A stretch of DNA of 64,000 nt from Pseudomonadota bacterium (GTDB taxonomy: Bacteria; Pseudomonadota; Gammaproteobacteria; Burkholderiales; Sulfuricellaceae). Location of the stretch: positions 1-64,000 of the forward strand of contig JAJYXP010000072.1 in the NCBI GenBank assembly GCA_021801705.1, read 5' to 3'. The translations under genes and the position numbers were made by a program. How positions within the stretch are numbered: position 1 is the stretch's first letter; each line of letters starts with the position of its first letter. The notes beneath the pieces were generated by a model. It was not told the origin of the DNA, ran no database searches, and saw only the letters and a program-made list of their open reading frames with translations. This document shows positions 18,124 to 26,581 of this stretch, piece after piece.

Positions 18124-19431
18124 ATGATTGAACTCAGCACATATCAGCAGCGTCGACACCGCCTGGCCGAACAGATGCAGGCGGGCGTCGCCGTCATCCC
18201 CACCGCCCCGGAACGGTCGCGCAACCGCGACAGCCAATATCCTTACCGTTTCGACAGCTATTTCCACTACCTGACCGGTTTTGCCGAGCCTGATGCAGTG
18301 CTGGTGCTGGTTGCCGGGGAAACGCCCGGAAGCATCCTGTTTTGCCGCGAGAAGAATGCCGAGCGCGAGGTCTGGGACGGATTCCGCTACGGCCCCGAGG
18401 CGGCGCGCGACGCGTTCGGTTTCGACGAAGCGCATCCCATTGCCCGGCTGGACGAGATGATGCCCAGGCTGCTGGCCGACCAGCCCAGCCTCTTCTTCCA
18501 CCTCGGCGCCGACAGCGCATGGGATGCGCGGGCGGTGGGCTGGCTCAACGCCGTCCGTGCCGAAGTGCGCAACGGCGTTGTCGCGCCGGCGGCAATCCGC
18601 GACGTGCGCGTGCTGCTGGATGAAATGCGGCTGATCAAAGATGTTGCGGAAATCGCCACGATGCGCCGCGCCGCCGAAATTTCCGCCATGGCGCACCGCC
18701 GCGCCATGCGGCACGCGCGGCCGGGGCGGCACGAATACGAGATCGAGGCCGAACTGCTGCACGAATTCCGCCGCCAGGGCGCGCAGGCGCCGGCCTATTC
18801 ATCCATAGTCGCGGGCGGCGGCAATGCCTGCGTGCTGCATTATGTGTCCAACGGCGGCATGCTCAGGGACGGCGACCTGCTGCTGATCGACGCGGGCTGC
18901 GAGCTGGACGGCTACGCCGCCGACATCACCCGCACCTTCCCGGTCAACGGGCGTTACAGCGCAGCGCAGAAGGATGTGTATGAAGTGGTGCTGGCGGCGC
19001 AGGCGGCGGCGATCGGTGCCGTCGCGCCGGGCGCAAGCTGGGAAGATCCGCACCGGGCGGCACTGAAGGTGCTGGTGCAGGGCATGATCGACCTGGGTCT
19101 GTGCACGGGGAGTGTGGACGGGGTGCTGGAATCGGGCGACTACAAGCGCTTCTATATGCACAAGACCGGCCACTGGCTGGGCATGGACGTGCACGATGTC
19201 GGCGACTACAAGCGTGGCGGCGAATGGCGCAAGCTCGAGGCAGGCATGGTGCTGACCGTCGAACCCGGCTGCTACATCCGCCCCGCCGGGGATGTGCCGG
19301 AACAGTTCTGGAATATCGGCATCCGTATCGAGGACGATGTGGCGGTGACCGAACAGGGGTGCGAGGTGTTGACCGCGGCGGCGCCCAAGACGGTGCGGGA
19401 TGTCGAAGCAGCGATGGGGGCGGCGGCATGA
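18124..19431 (+). CDS. pepP: Xaa-Pro aminopeptidase P
   Basis: 435 residues. The N-terminal creatinase-like domain has SQYPYRFDSYFHYLTGF near 36. The C-terminal pita-bread domain holds the Mn-binding set: LLIDAGCELDGYAADITRTFP near 257 (two Asp), HKTGHWLGMDVHDVG near 344 (His) and TVEPGCYI plus GIRIEDDVAVTEQG (two Glu). It releases N-terminal residues next to proline. In many proteobacteria pepP precedes the ubiquinone monooxygenase ubiH, and the next gene fits that pattern. Confidence 0.95.
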   Translation: MIELSTYQQRRHRLAEQMQAGVAVIPTAPERSRNRDSQYPYRFDSYFHYLTGFAEPDAVLVLVAGETPGSILFCREKNAEREVWDGFRYGPEAARDAFGFDEAHPIARLDEMMPRLLADQPSLFFHLGADSAWDARAVGWLNAVRAEVRNGVVAPAAIRDVRVLLDEMRLIKDVAEIATMRRAAEISAMAHRRAMRHARPGRHEYEIEAELLHEFRRQGAQAPAYSSIVAGGGNACVLHYVSNGGMLRDGDLLLIDAGCELDGYAADITRTFPVNGRYSAAQKDVYEVVLAAQAAAIGAVAPGASWEDPHRAALKVLVQGMIDLGLCTGSVDGVLESGDYKRFYMHKTGHWLGMDVHDVGDYKRGGEWRKLEAGMVLTVEPGCYIRPAGDVPEQFWNIGIRIEDDVAVTEQGCEVLTAAAPKTVRDVEAAMGAAA

Positions 19432-19446
19432 GCAGGGAGCAGGTTC

Positions 19447-19775
19447 ACGGCAAACCCTCACCCCCACCCCTCTCCCAGAGGGCTAATCTATGCGCACATC
19501 TTTGCAAGCTGTTGATTTTACTCCCCTCCCCCGCTTGCGGGGGAGGGGTTGGGGGAGAGGGAAAAAGGGCATGTTAATCAACCAATTCCCTCTCCCTAGC
19601 CCTCTCCCTCGCACCCGCAAGGAGTGTCCCCGCCGGGATTGGCAGCAAGCTGCTCAATCCGGCGAGACGGGAGAGGGGACTTGTGTGCATAGATTAGCCC
19701 AGAGGGGGAGGGGAGCCGTTGCCCTCTCCCCCTGTGGGGGAGAGTTGGAGAGAGGGCCAGCCGGGATGCGACCGG
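19447..19775. repeat. Cluster of CTCTCCC/GGGAGAG hairpins
   Basis: Several units: AACCCTCACCCCCACCCCTC (19453), TCCCCCGCTTGCGGGGGAGGG (about 19527), CTCTCCCTAGCCCTCTCCCTC (about 19590), CGGCGAGACGGGAGAGGGG (about 19660) and CCTCTCCCCCTGTGGGGGAG (19721). ATCTATGCGCACATC near 19486 and its near-complement near 19684 flank the middle units. Nothing here looks like a gene; with 19785-19898 it fills the 525-bp pepP-monooxygenase gap. Confidence 0.85.
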
Positions 19776-19784
19776 CCGCGATTG

Positions 19785-19898
19785 CCCCACAAGGGGACTC
19801 CGATCCGCTATGGGCTGAAGCCCATGCGGAATCGTATGCCCCACAAGGGGACTCCGACCCGCTACGGGCCGTGAAACCGGCTCGTGCGGGATCGTATG
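19785..19898 (-). repeat. Two inverted copies of the 54-bp GATTCCGCATGGGCTT unit
   Basis: 19785-19838 is the exact reverse complement, apart from one or two bases, of the unit repeated inside the next gene (20164-20271). 19839-19898 is a diverged 60-bp relative. Each contains the small palindromes CCCCACAAGGGG and ATGGGCTGAAGCCCAT. Confidence 0.9.
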
Positions 19899-19956
19899 CA
19901 GCCGGACGCCGACACGAGGAAACTGGCGCCGGCATGGCGGATAAGGAGGCGGCGGC

Positions 19957-21249
19957 ATGAGCGAGCAACTGGATTATGACGTGATCATCGTCGGGGCCGG
20001 GCTGGTCGGCGCATCCTTCGCCCTGGCGATGCGGGATAGCGGCCTCAGGCTGGCCCTGGTGGAAAGTGCCGTAGCGCTGGAGCCGTCTCCGGAATGGATC
20101 AACCGGGTGTATGCCGTCAGTCCGGGCAGCGTCGAATTCCTGCACGAAATCGGCGCTTGGCCGCATACGATTCCGCATGGGCTTCAGCCCATAGCGGATC
20201 GGAGTCCCCTTGTGGGGCATACGATTCCGCATGGGCTTCAGCCCATAGCGGATCGGAGTCCCCTTGCGGGGAAGTTCGATGCCGGCCGTATTGCCCCGGT
20301 GCGGAAAATGCACATCCATGGCGACGACGGCAAGGCTTACCTCGAGTTCGACGCGCATCGGTCCGGCCTGGCCGAATTGGCCGTGATTGCCGAGGCGCGC
20401 TGGATGCAGTTCGGGCTGTGGCAGGCGCTGCAGCGCCAGGACAATCTGGCGCTGTTTTGTCCGGCCCGCTGCGCGAGCCTCACGCTGCAGGACGAGATCG
20501 CCGTGGTGCGGCTGGAGGACGGCAAGGCGTTGCGCGCCCCCCTGGTCGTCGGGGCGGATGGGCGCGATTCCTGGGTGCGGTCGCAGGCGGGGATGGATGC
20601 CGAGCCGGCGCCCTACCGCCAGATGGGGGTGATCGCGAACTTCGAAACCGAGCTGCCCCATCATGACGCCGCCTGGGAATGGTTCCGCGGCGACGGTGTG
20701 CTCGCGTTCCTGCCCTTGCCGGGCAACAGGGTGTCGATAGTGTGGACCGCGTTCGATGAGGTCGCCGCGGAACTGATGGCGCTGCCGCCGGACGAATTCT
20801 CGCAGCGGGTGCAGGCGGCAGGCCGCGATGTGCTGGGCAAATTGCGCCTGCTCAACAAGCCCGCTGCCTTTCCCCTGCGGCTGCTGCACCTGGAGCATCT
20901 GGTCAAGTCCAGGGTGGCGCTGATCGGCGATGCCGCCCATAATGTCCATCCGCTTGCCGGGCAGGGGGTGAACCTCGGCTTCCAGGATGCAAGGGAACTG
21001 GCCAGGGTGCTGAAGGATCGCGGCCCGCAGCCGGACTGCGGCGATTATTTCCTGCTGCGCCGCTACGAGCGGGCGCGCAAGGCGGATGTCCTGGCGATGC
21101 AACTGGTCACCGACGGGCTGCAGAAACTGTTCAACAATCGCAGCCCGGCGCTCAAACTGGCCCGGAACTGGGGTCTTTCGCTCACCGGCGGCATGTCCTG
21201 GCTGAAGAACAGCCTGGTGCGGCATGCCGTGGGGCGCCATCTCACTTGA
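19957..21249 (+). CDS. UbiH/UbiF/COQ6-family FAD monooxygenase with inserted repeats
   Basis: 430 residues. FAD-binding start YDVIIVGAGLVGASFALAM, the second FAD motif LVVGADGRDSWVR near 193 and the third LIGDAAHNVHPLAGQGVNLGF near 324 define the aromatic hydroxylase family of ubiquinone synthesis. A good AAGGAGG site precedes the ATG. Residues about 70-105 are two tandem 18-residue copies of HTIPHGLQPIADRSPLVG, encoded by the 54-bp repeat, placed between EIGAW and DAGRIAPV, segments that family members normally have close together. The frame is kept, so the enzyme may still work. UbiH or a paralogue is likely; which ring position it acts on cannot be told. Confidence 0.9.
   Translation: MSEQLDYDVIIVGAGLVGASFALAMRDSGLRLALVESAVALEPSPEWINRVYAVSPGSVEFLHEIGAWPHTIPHGLQPIADRSPLVGHTIPHGLQPIADRSPLAGKFDAGRIAPVRKMHIHGDDGKAYLEFDAHRSGLAELAVIAEARWMQFGLWQALQRQDNLALFCPARCASLTLQDEIAVVRLEDGKALRAPLVVGADGRDSWVRSQAGMDAEPAPYRQMGVIANFETELPHHDAAWEWFRGDGVLAFLPLPGNRVSIVWTAFDEVAAELMALPPDEFSQRVQAAGRDVLGKLRLLNKPAAFPLRLLHLEHLVKSRVALIGDAAHNVHPLAGQGVNLGFQDARELARVLKDRGPQPDCGDYFLLRRYERARKADVLAMQLVTDGLQKLFNNRSPALKLARNWGLSLTGGMSWLKNSLVRHAVGRHLT
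20164..20271 (+). repeat. Two tandem 54-bp repeats inside the monooxygenase gene
   Basis: Units 20164-20217 and 20218-20271 differ at a single base or so and each begins CATACGATTCCGCATGGGCT. Length is a multiple of three and the frame is open through both. Confidence 0.95.
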
Positions 21250-21278
21250 TACTTTTTTATTACCCTGAAGGAAGCATG

Positions 21279-22025
21279 ATGCGTTCAAAACTGATGGTCT
21301 GCCTGTTGTCGGCATGTTTCATGGCAGGCACGGCACTGGCCGACTCCAAGCCCGGCGCGGATGAAATGGCGGTGAAAAATGCCGTCCAGAAACGTTTTCC
21401 CGATATCAGGATCGACAGCCTGCAAAAAACCCAATACGGTGGCCTGTATGAAGCCATATTGGAGGGAAACCAGATTTTCTACACGGACAAAAACGCCAAT
21501 TTCGTTCTGGTCGGCAACCTGATCGACGCCAAGACCCAGCGCAACGTGACCGAGGCGCGCATGCGCGATCTGATGCGGGTGAAGTTCGATACGCTGCCGC
21601 TCGAATCGGCGATCAAACAGGTGAAGGGTAACGGCAGCCGCAAGCTGGCGGTTTTTTCCGATCCGGATTGCCCTTACTGCAAGAAGCTGGATGCCGAACT
21701 GGCTAAAATCACCAACGTGACGGTGTATACGTTCCTGTACCCGATTGCGAGCCTGCATCCCAATGCCGGAGAAAAAGCCAAGGCGGTATGGTGCTCCGCG
21801 GATCGCGCCAAGGCATGGGAAGATCTGATGCAGAAGGGAACGGTGCCGCCGGCTGTGGCCGCAAAGTGCGATACCGCGCCGCTGGCGAAGATCGCCGAAC
21901 TGGGCGGCAGGCTCAAGGTCAACGGCACGCCGACGATGATTTTTGCCGATGGCATGCGTGTTCCCGGCATGGTTCCGGCGGCCCGGCTGGAGAAATTACT
22001 TAATGGGGAAAGGCCGCAGCAATGA
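21279..22025 (+). CDS. dsbC: Periplasmic disulfide isomerase DsbC
   Basis: 248 residues from the second of two adjacent ATGs (21276/21279), which has the better spacing to AAGGA. Signal peptide LMVCLLSACFMAGTALA. The N-terminal dimerisation domain (VKNAVQKRFPDIRIDSLQKT) is followed by a thioredoxin fold with active site FSDPDCPYCKKLD near residue 130 and the cis-Pro loop NGTPTMIFADG near 216. It rearranges wrong disulfides in periplasmic proteins. Its stop overlaps the next start (ATGA). Confidence 0.95.
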   Translation: MRSKLMVCLLSACFMAGTALADSKPGADEMAVKNAVQKRFPDIRIDSLQKTQYGGLYEAILEGNQIFYTDKNANFVLVGNLIDAKTQRNVTEARMRDLMRVKFDTLPLESAIKQVKGNGSRKLAVFSDPDCPYCKKLDAELAKITNVTVYTFLYPIASLHPNAGEKAKAVWCSADRAKAWEDLMQKGTVPPAVAAKCDTAPLAKIAELGGRLKVNGTPTMIFADGMRVPGMVPAARLEKLLNGERPQQ

Positions 22026-22624
22026 AAGATTTCTGGAACGAACGTTACAGCGGAGAGGATTTTTTCTATGGCACCGAGCCCAACGCTTTCCTGGCCTCGC
22101 TGTCGCACCTGATCCATCCCGGCCAGAGCGTTCTGGCCGTGGCCGACGGCGAGGGCCGGAACGGTGTCTGGCTGGCGCGGCAGGGCCTGGAGGTGACGGC
22201 GGTGGATTTTTCCCCGGTAGCGGCGGAAAAGGCAAGCAAGCTGGCCGCGCAATCCGGCGTGCAGGTGCATCACGAAATCAGCGACCTGTTTGACTGGAAT
22301 TGGGGCGAGAACCGCTTTGACGCGATCGTGGCGATTTTTATCCAGTTCGCCGCGCCGGCCGAGCGCCGCAAGCTGAACGAACTCATGCGGCGCGCGCTGA
22401 AACCGGGCGGGATCCTGATACTGCAGGGCTACCGGCCGAAGCAACTGGAATACAAAACCGGCGGCCCGTCCAGCCTGGAGAACCTGTACACCGCGGAAAC
22501 CCTGCGCGAGGAGTTCTCCGCCATGGAAATTCTCCACCTGCGCGAGCATGATGAGGAAATCTGCGAAGGGGCCGGCCACTGCGGCATGTCGGCACTGGTG
22601 GACATGGTGGCGCGCAAGGGATAA
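22022..22624 (+). CDS. Class I SAM-dependent methyltransferase (TehB-like)
   Basis: 200 residues. DFWNERYSGEDFFYGTEPNAF at the start is typical of the TehB/thiopurine-methyltransferase-like group. The SAM site reads VLAVADGEGRNGVWLARQG near residue 38 (a variant of GxGxG) with VTAVDFSP following. LKPGGILILQGY near 129 is motif III. The substrate is unknown. It overlaps dsbC by four bases, so the two are coupled. It is followed by repeats and a bidirectional terminator. Confidence 0.87.
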   Translation: MKDFWNERYSGEDFFYGTEPNAFLASLSHLIHPGQSVLAVADGEGRNGVWLARQGLEVTAVDFSPVAAEKASKLAAQSGVQVHHEISDLFDWNWGENRFDAIVAIFIQFAAPAERRKLNELMRRALKPGGILILQGYRPKQLEYKTGGPSSLENLYTAETLREEFSAMEILHLREHDEEICEGAGHCGMSALVDMVARKG

Positions 22625-22647
22625 AAAGCGCAAATAAACCCGGATTG

Positions 22648-22992
22648 TCCAATAGACCATCAATGCGTCATTCCCGCGAAGGCGGGAATCCAGTTGATCC
22701 TGAAAAAAGCGATTAACCACGAATTTACACGAATAAAACACGAATGTTCACGAATAATCAAAGAATTAACGAAATTCACCCGATTCACCTGTTTGGTGAG
22801 ACGATATTTCTTGTTAACTATTTGTGTTCATTCGTGAACATTCGTGTCATTCGTGGTTAATTACGGTTTTTAGGTTGATTGAAAAATTCCCGCATAGCGG
22901 GTCAACAATGAGGTTTTGTCTGCTTCGCGGAGTGTTGTTCTTGCTGGATTCCCGCCTTCGCGGGAACGACGGGGCTAATGGACAATCCGGGA
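22648..22992. repeat. CACGAAT element nested in a GCGGGAATCCAG inverted pair
   Basis: Outer arms: CATTCCCGCGAAGGCGGGAA followed by TCCAG (22668-22692) and CTGGATTCCCGCCTTCGCGG (22943-22965), with GTCCAATAGACC and AATGGACAATCCGG flanking. Inside, 22697-22876 is a plus-orientation copy of the 178-bp CACGAAT element (ATCCTGAAAAAAGCGATTAA ... TTACGGTTTTTAGGTT). The whole 419-bp gap is non-coding. Confidence 0.88.
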
Positions 22993-22994
22993 CA

Positions 22995-23023
22995 AAAACG
23001 GCTCCGCTGGGAGCCGTTTTCTT
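22995..23023. terminator. Bidirectional hairpin terminator
   Basis: AAAACGGCTCCGCTGGGAGCCGTTTTCTT: an eight-base GC-rich stem with A- and T-runs on either side. It lies between the dsbC/methyltransferase unit and the convergent regulator gene, so it can serve both. Confidence 0.88.
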
Positions 23024-23043
23024 GCCGGTAAAGCGGTTTACGC

Positions 23044-24012
23044 TCAGGCTGGCTGGCAGGATTCTTCCGTGCAGGCATGTTTTTTCATGCGGTAAAGCAG
23101 CGTGTAGCGGCTGATTCCAAGCAGTTTTGCCGCCCGCGTGCGGTTTCCCCGTGCTTGCTCCAGGGCCTGCAGAATAAGATCGCGCTCGGTCTGCTCCAGA
23201 TTCAGCGGGGTAGCGGCAACCGGTGCGGCAGGGGCCGCGAGTTGGCCGCCACGGATGTTAAGCGGCAGGTTTTCCACCCCCAGCGGTTCGCGCTGGAATC
23301 CGCACAGTATCGTCAGGCGCTCGCACAGGTTTTTCAGCTCGCGCACATTGCCGGGCCAGGCATGGGCTTTGAGCGCCTTGATCGCTTCAGGGCTGAAAGA
23401 AACGGCCTGCAGGCTGTGCTGCCGTGCAGCCATTTCAATGAAATGCGCCACCAGCAATCCGATGTCTCCGGCGCGCTCGCGCAGCGGCGGCACTTCCATC
23501 GGCACCACCTGCAAGCGGTAGAACAGGTCGGCACGGAAGCGGCCGAGCTTCACCATTTTTTCCAGATCGCAGTTGGTCGCGGCGATGACGCGCACATTGG
23601 CCCTGATCGGCTGGTCGTAGCCCAGCGGCAGAATTTCGCCGTTCTCCAGGAAACGCAGCAGCTTGGTTTGCGCCGTCAGCGGCAGTTCGCCGATTTCATC
23701 CAGGAACAGCGTCCCGTTGTGGGCCGCCCGCACGATGCCGTCACGGTCCGCGAGGGCATTGCTGAACGCACCGCGGCGGTGGCCGAACAGCTCAGCCTCG
23801 ACCAGGTTTTCCGGCAGGTTGGCGCAGTTGACGGCGACGAACGGCCGGCTGGCCAACGGGCTGTGGGCGTGCAGGAAGCGTGCCAGATTTTCTTTTCCGC
23901 TGCCCGATTCGCCGCTGATCAGCACGGTCGCATGGGTGGCGGCGACCAACTGTGCGGTGTTCAACAGTTGACGGAAGACCGGGGAATTGCCGATGAGCGA
24001 GAAGTTATCCAT
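23044..24012 (-). CDS. Sigma-54-activator-like AAA+ regulator without a sensor domain
   Basis: 322 residues. AAA+ domain from residue 1: Walker A GESGSGKENL near 34, Walker B GTLFLDEIGELP near 97, arginine-finger region LFYRLQVVPMEVPPLRERAGDI near 163, then a Fis-type HTH NRTRAAKLLGISRYTLLYRM near the C-terminus. There is no N-terminal receiver, PAS or GAF domain, as in PspF. The sigma-54 contact loop, normally GAFTGA, reads GAFSNA. It faces the TonB receptor gene across a gap holding a -24/-12-like promoter, so it probably controls that locus. Confidence 0.88.
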   Translation of the reverse strand: MDNFSLIGNSPVFRQLLNTAQLVAATHATVLISGESGSGKENLARFLHAHSPLASRPFVAVNCANLPENLVEAELFGHRRGAFSNALADRDGIVRAAHNGTLFLDEIGELPLTAQTKLLRFLENGEILPLGYDQPIRANVRVIAATNCDLEKMVKLGRFRADLFYRLQVVPMEVPPLRERAGDIGLLVAHFIEMAARQHSLQAVSFSPEAIKALKAHAWPGNVRELKNLCERLTILCGFQREPLGVENLPLNIRGGQLAAPAAPVAATPLNLEQTERDLILQALEQARGNRTRAAKLLGISRYTLLYRMKKHACTEESCQPA

Positions 24013-24103
24013 ATGCGCAAGTATAAAAACCCCTTTTTCTTACGTCAAATATCCTTTCTATTGTTGTTCTTTCTATTGTCCGCTCGCCGTTTGAGGTCGG
24101 CGT

Positions 24104-24117
24104 GTGCGAATTCGCAC
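24104..24117. promoter_or_regulatory. 14-bp palindrome, candidate activator site
   Basis: GTGCGAATTCGCAC is a perfect palindrome about 65 bp upstream of the -24/-12-like element. Spacing suits an upstream activating sequence for the divergent AAA+ regulator. A similar half-sequence is part of the 123-bp repeats, so chance or repeat origin is possible. Confidence 0.4.
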
Positions 24118-24180
24118 GACTGTGCCAGATGGCGCCCGGTTGATTTTTATCAACCGACTGATTCTCATGTATATTTATGC

Positions 24181-24196
24181 TGGAACGAAAGTTGCT
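24181..24196 (+). promoter_or_regulatory. Sigma-54 (-24/-12) promoter candidate
   Basis: TGGAACGAAAGTTGCT fits TGGCACG-N4-TTGC with the key GG and GC exactly ten bases apart. It lies about 100 bp before the receptor start and next to a sigma-54-type activator gene. Confidence 0.65.
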
Positions 24197-24298
24197 TAAG
24201 AAAAACGCTTCGATGTTTTTCGAAAAAATAAGCACAACATGAATGTGCTGGTTTGCGGCAAGTTTGGATATTGTTCTTAAAGGGGTGTTTAAGTCGTG

Positions 24299-26581
24299 AT
24301 GCATAAAAAACCATGGTTGCCGCGCTTGGTCGCGGTTGTCTACGCCGGCGTGGCGGTTCCGGGATTCTGTGCCGATGACGCGGGCCAGAAGGCCGACGCG
24401 CAATTGCAGGAGATGGTGGTGCGCGGCGAGAAACCGGCGGTGGACCGCAATCTGCCCGCTGTCTCCGAAGGCGTCACGGCGGAGGAGATGATGGAGTCCG
24501 TCAACGTGGTCAACACGGAAGACGCGGTGAAGTACCTGCCCAGCCTGCAAATCCGCAAGCGCTACATCGGCGACCGCAACAGCATCGTCGCCTCGCGCTC
24601 GTCCGGTACGCTGGTCAGCGCGCGCTCGCTGGTCTATGCCGACGGCCTGCTGCTGTCCAACCTGCTCGGCAACAGCTACAATTTTCCGCCGCGCTGGAGC
24701 CTGGTGTCGCCCGAGGAAATCGAGCGCATCGATGTGATCTATGGCCCCTATGCGGCGGCCTATCCCGGCAACTCGATGGGCGCCACGATCCTGATGACGA
24801 CGCGCCTGCCGGAGAAATTCGAGGCGCATGCCAGGGTGCAGGGCTTCTGGCAGAACTTCAGGCTCTACGGCACGGACAGCGATTACAACGGCTTTCAGAC
24901 CAACGCCTCGCTGGGCAACCGCCAGGACGACCTGGCCTGGTTCGCCAGCTTCAACCACCTGGACAGCCACGGCCAGCCGATGACTTTTGCCACGCTTCCC
25001 GCCGCCACGTCCGGCGCCGGCGGCACGCCGGTCACCGGCGCATACCGGGACACCAACCCGAACGGCGCCGCGCGCGTGGTTCTGGGTGCGGCCGGCATCG
25101 ACCACTCGGTGCAGGACGCTTTCAAGGTGAAGTTCGCCTATGATTTCTCGCCGGCGCTGCGCGCGGCCTACACGCTGGGCTACTGGCGGAACGATTCCGA
25201 TGTCACCGTGCAAAGCTATCTGCGCGACGCCGCCGGCAATCCCGTTTACAGCGGCAACGTCAATATCGACGGCTTCAAATACACTGTGGCGGCGAACGCC
25301 TTCCAGCCGGGCAAGCGGACAGAAGAGAACTGGCTGCACGGCCTGACGCTTAAAACCCAAAGCGACAAGGAGTGGAACTGGGAAGCCGTTGCCAGTTGGT
25401 ACGGTGTCGGCACGGACGAACAGCGCTCGCCGTCGGCGGCATTGCCGGGGGCGCAGAGCGGCGGCGCGGGACAGATCGCTCTCAACGACGGCACCGGCTG
25501 GCGCACGCTCGACCTCAAGGCCGACTGGCGGCCGGGCCTGGACCAGGGCAGGCACGAGGCGAGCTTCGGCTACCATTACGACCGCTACACGCTCGACAGC
25601 CGCGTCTACAACACCGCCGACTGGCTGTCCGGCGGCACCACCACCCGCGTCAAGGCCTACGCCGGCAACACCGAGACCCAGGCGCTGTTCGCCCAGGACG
25701 CCTGGCGTTTCGCGTCCGACTGGAAGCTTACGCTGGGCGGACGCTACGAGCGCTGGAACGCCTTCGGCGGCGCCATTTCCAACTCGGGCACGACGCTGGC
25801 TTACGCTGCGCGGACGGAGGATTATTTCTCGCCCAAGGCCTCGCTCGCCTGGCAGGCCACCTCCGACTGGCTGCTGCGCGCCTCGCTCGGCAAGGCCTAC
25901 CGCATGCCGACGGTAAGCGAGCTGTTCCAGGGCAGCATCAGTTCCGGCGCCATCGTCAACAACGATCCCAATCTCAGGCCGGAAAAGGCCTTGTCCGGCG
26001 AGCTCAGCGCCGAGCGCAGCCTCGGCAACGGCCTGCTGCGCCTGACCCTGTTCCAGGACGATGCCGAGGACGCGCTTTATTCCCAGACCAACATGACGGT
26101 ATTTCCCACCGTCACCAATATCCAGAACATCGACAAGATCCGCACGCGCGGCGTCGAGGCGGCTTTTCAGGGGAAAGACGTCGGCCTGCGCGGCCTGGAT
26201 CTGTCCGGCAGCATTACCTACGCCAATTCGGAAATCCTGAAAAACGACAAGTTTCCCGCCAGTGCCGGCATGCAGCAGCCGCGCGTGCCGGACTGGCGCG
26301 CCGCCGCCGCCGCCACCTGGCACCAGGGAGATCTGCTGAGCTACACGCTGGCGGCGCGCTACAGCGGGCGGCAGTACGGCACGCTGGACAACACCGACGG
26401 CTATCCCAACACTTACGGCGGAACCAGCCGTTTCTTCGTGGTGGATGCACGGGTGAACTACAGGCTCGCCAAACAGTTTACCGCCTCTGCCGGCGTGGAC
26501 AATCTGAATAATTGCAAATACTACGCGTACCATCCCTACCCGCAGCGCACCTTCCACGCCGAGGTGAAATTTGACTACTGA
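24299..26581 (+). CDS. TonB-dependent outer-membrane receptor
   Basis: 760 residues. Signal peptide LVAVVYAGVAVPGFCA, a TonB-box-like LQEMVVRGEK near 38, plug domain with SLVYADGLLLSN near 105 and IERIDVIYGPYAAAYPGNSM near 143, then a 22-strand barrel with GKAYRMPTVSELFQG near 535 and NPNLRPEK-like DPNLRPEKALSGE. It ends on an aromatic (VKFDY). It imports an unidentified ligand using TonB-ExbBD encoded downstream. A GTG at 24296 is directly before the ATG. The PepSY gene overlaps its 3' end, so the locus is an operon. Iron-siderophore uptake is plausible but unproven. Confidence 0.93.
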   Translation: MHKKPWLPRLVAVVYAGVAVPGFCADDAGQKADAQLQEMVVRGEKPAVDRNLPAVSEGVTAEEMMESVNVVNTEDAVKYLPSLQIRKRYIGDRNSIVASRSSGTLVSARSLVYADGLLLSNLLGNSYNFPPRWSLVSPEEIERIDVIYGPYAAAYPGNSMGATILMTTRLPEKFEAHARVQGFWQNFRLYGTDSDYNGFQTNASLGNRQDDLAWFASFNHLDSHGQPMTFATLPAATSGAGGTPVTGAYRDTNPNGAARVVLGAAGIDHSVQDAFKVKFAYDFSPALRAAYTLGYWRNDSDVTVQSYLRDAAGNPVYSGNVNIDGFKYTVAANAFQPGKRTEENWLHGLTLKTQSDKEWNWEAVASWYGVGTDEQRSPSAALPGAQSGGAGQIALNDGTGWRTLDLKADWRPGLDQGRHEASFGYHYDRYTLDSRVYNTADWLSGGTTTRVKAYAGNTETQALFAQDAWRFASDWKLTLGGRYERWNAFGGAISNSGTTLAYAARTEDYFSPKASLAWQATSDWLLRASLGKAYRMPTVSELFQGSISSGAIVNNDPNLRPEKALSGELSAERSLGNGLLRLTLFQDDAEDALYSQTNMTVFPTVTNIQNIDKIRTRGVEAAFQGKDVGLRGLDLSGSITYANSEILKNDKFPASAGMQQPRVPDWRAAAAATWHQGDLLSYTLAARYSGRQYGTLDNTDGYPNTYGGTSRFFVVDARVNYRLAKQFTASAGVDNLNNCKYYAYHPYPQRTFHAEVKFDY

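Noticed and set aside
24005-26557. Long open frame (850 codons) on the minus strand opposite the TonB receptor
   Set aside because: High-G+C mirror frame of a well-supported receptor gene; composition is typical of an antisense shadow (Gly/Ala/Arg/His-rich, no motifs).
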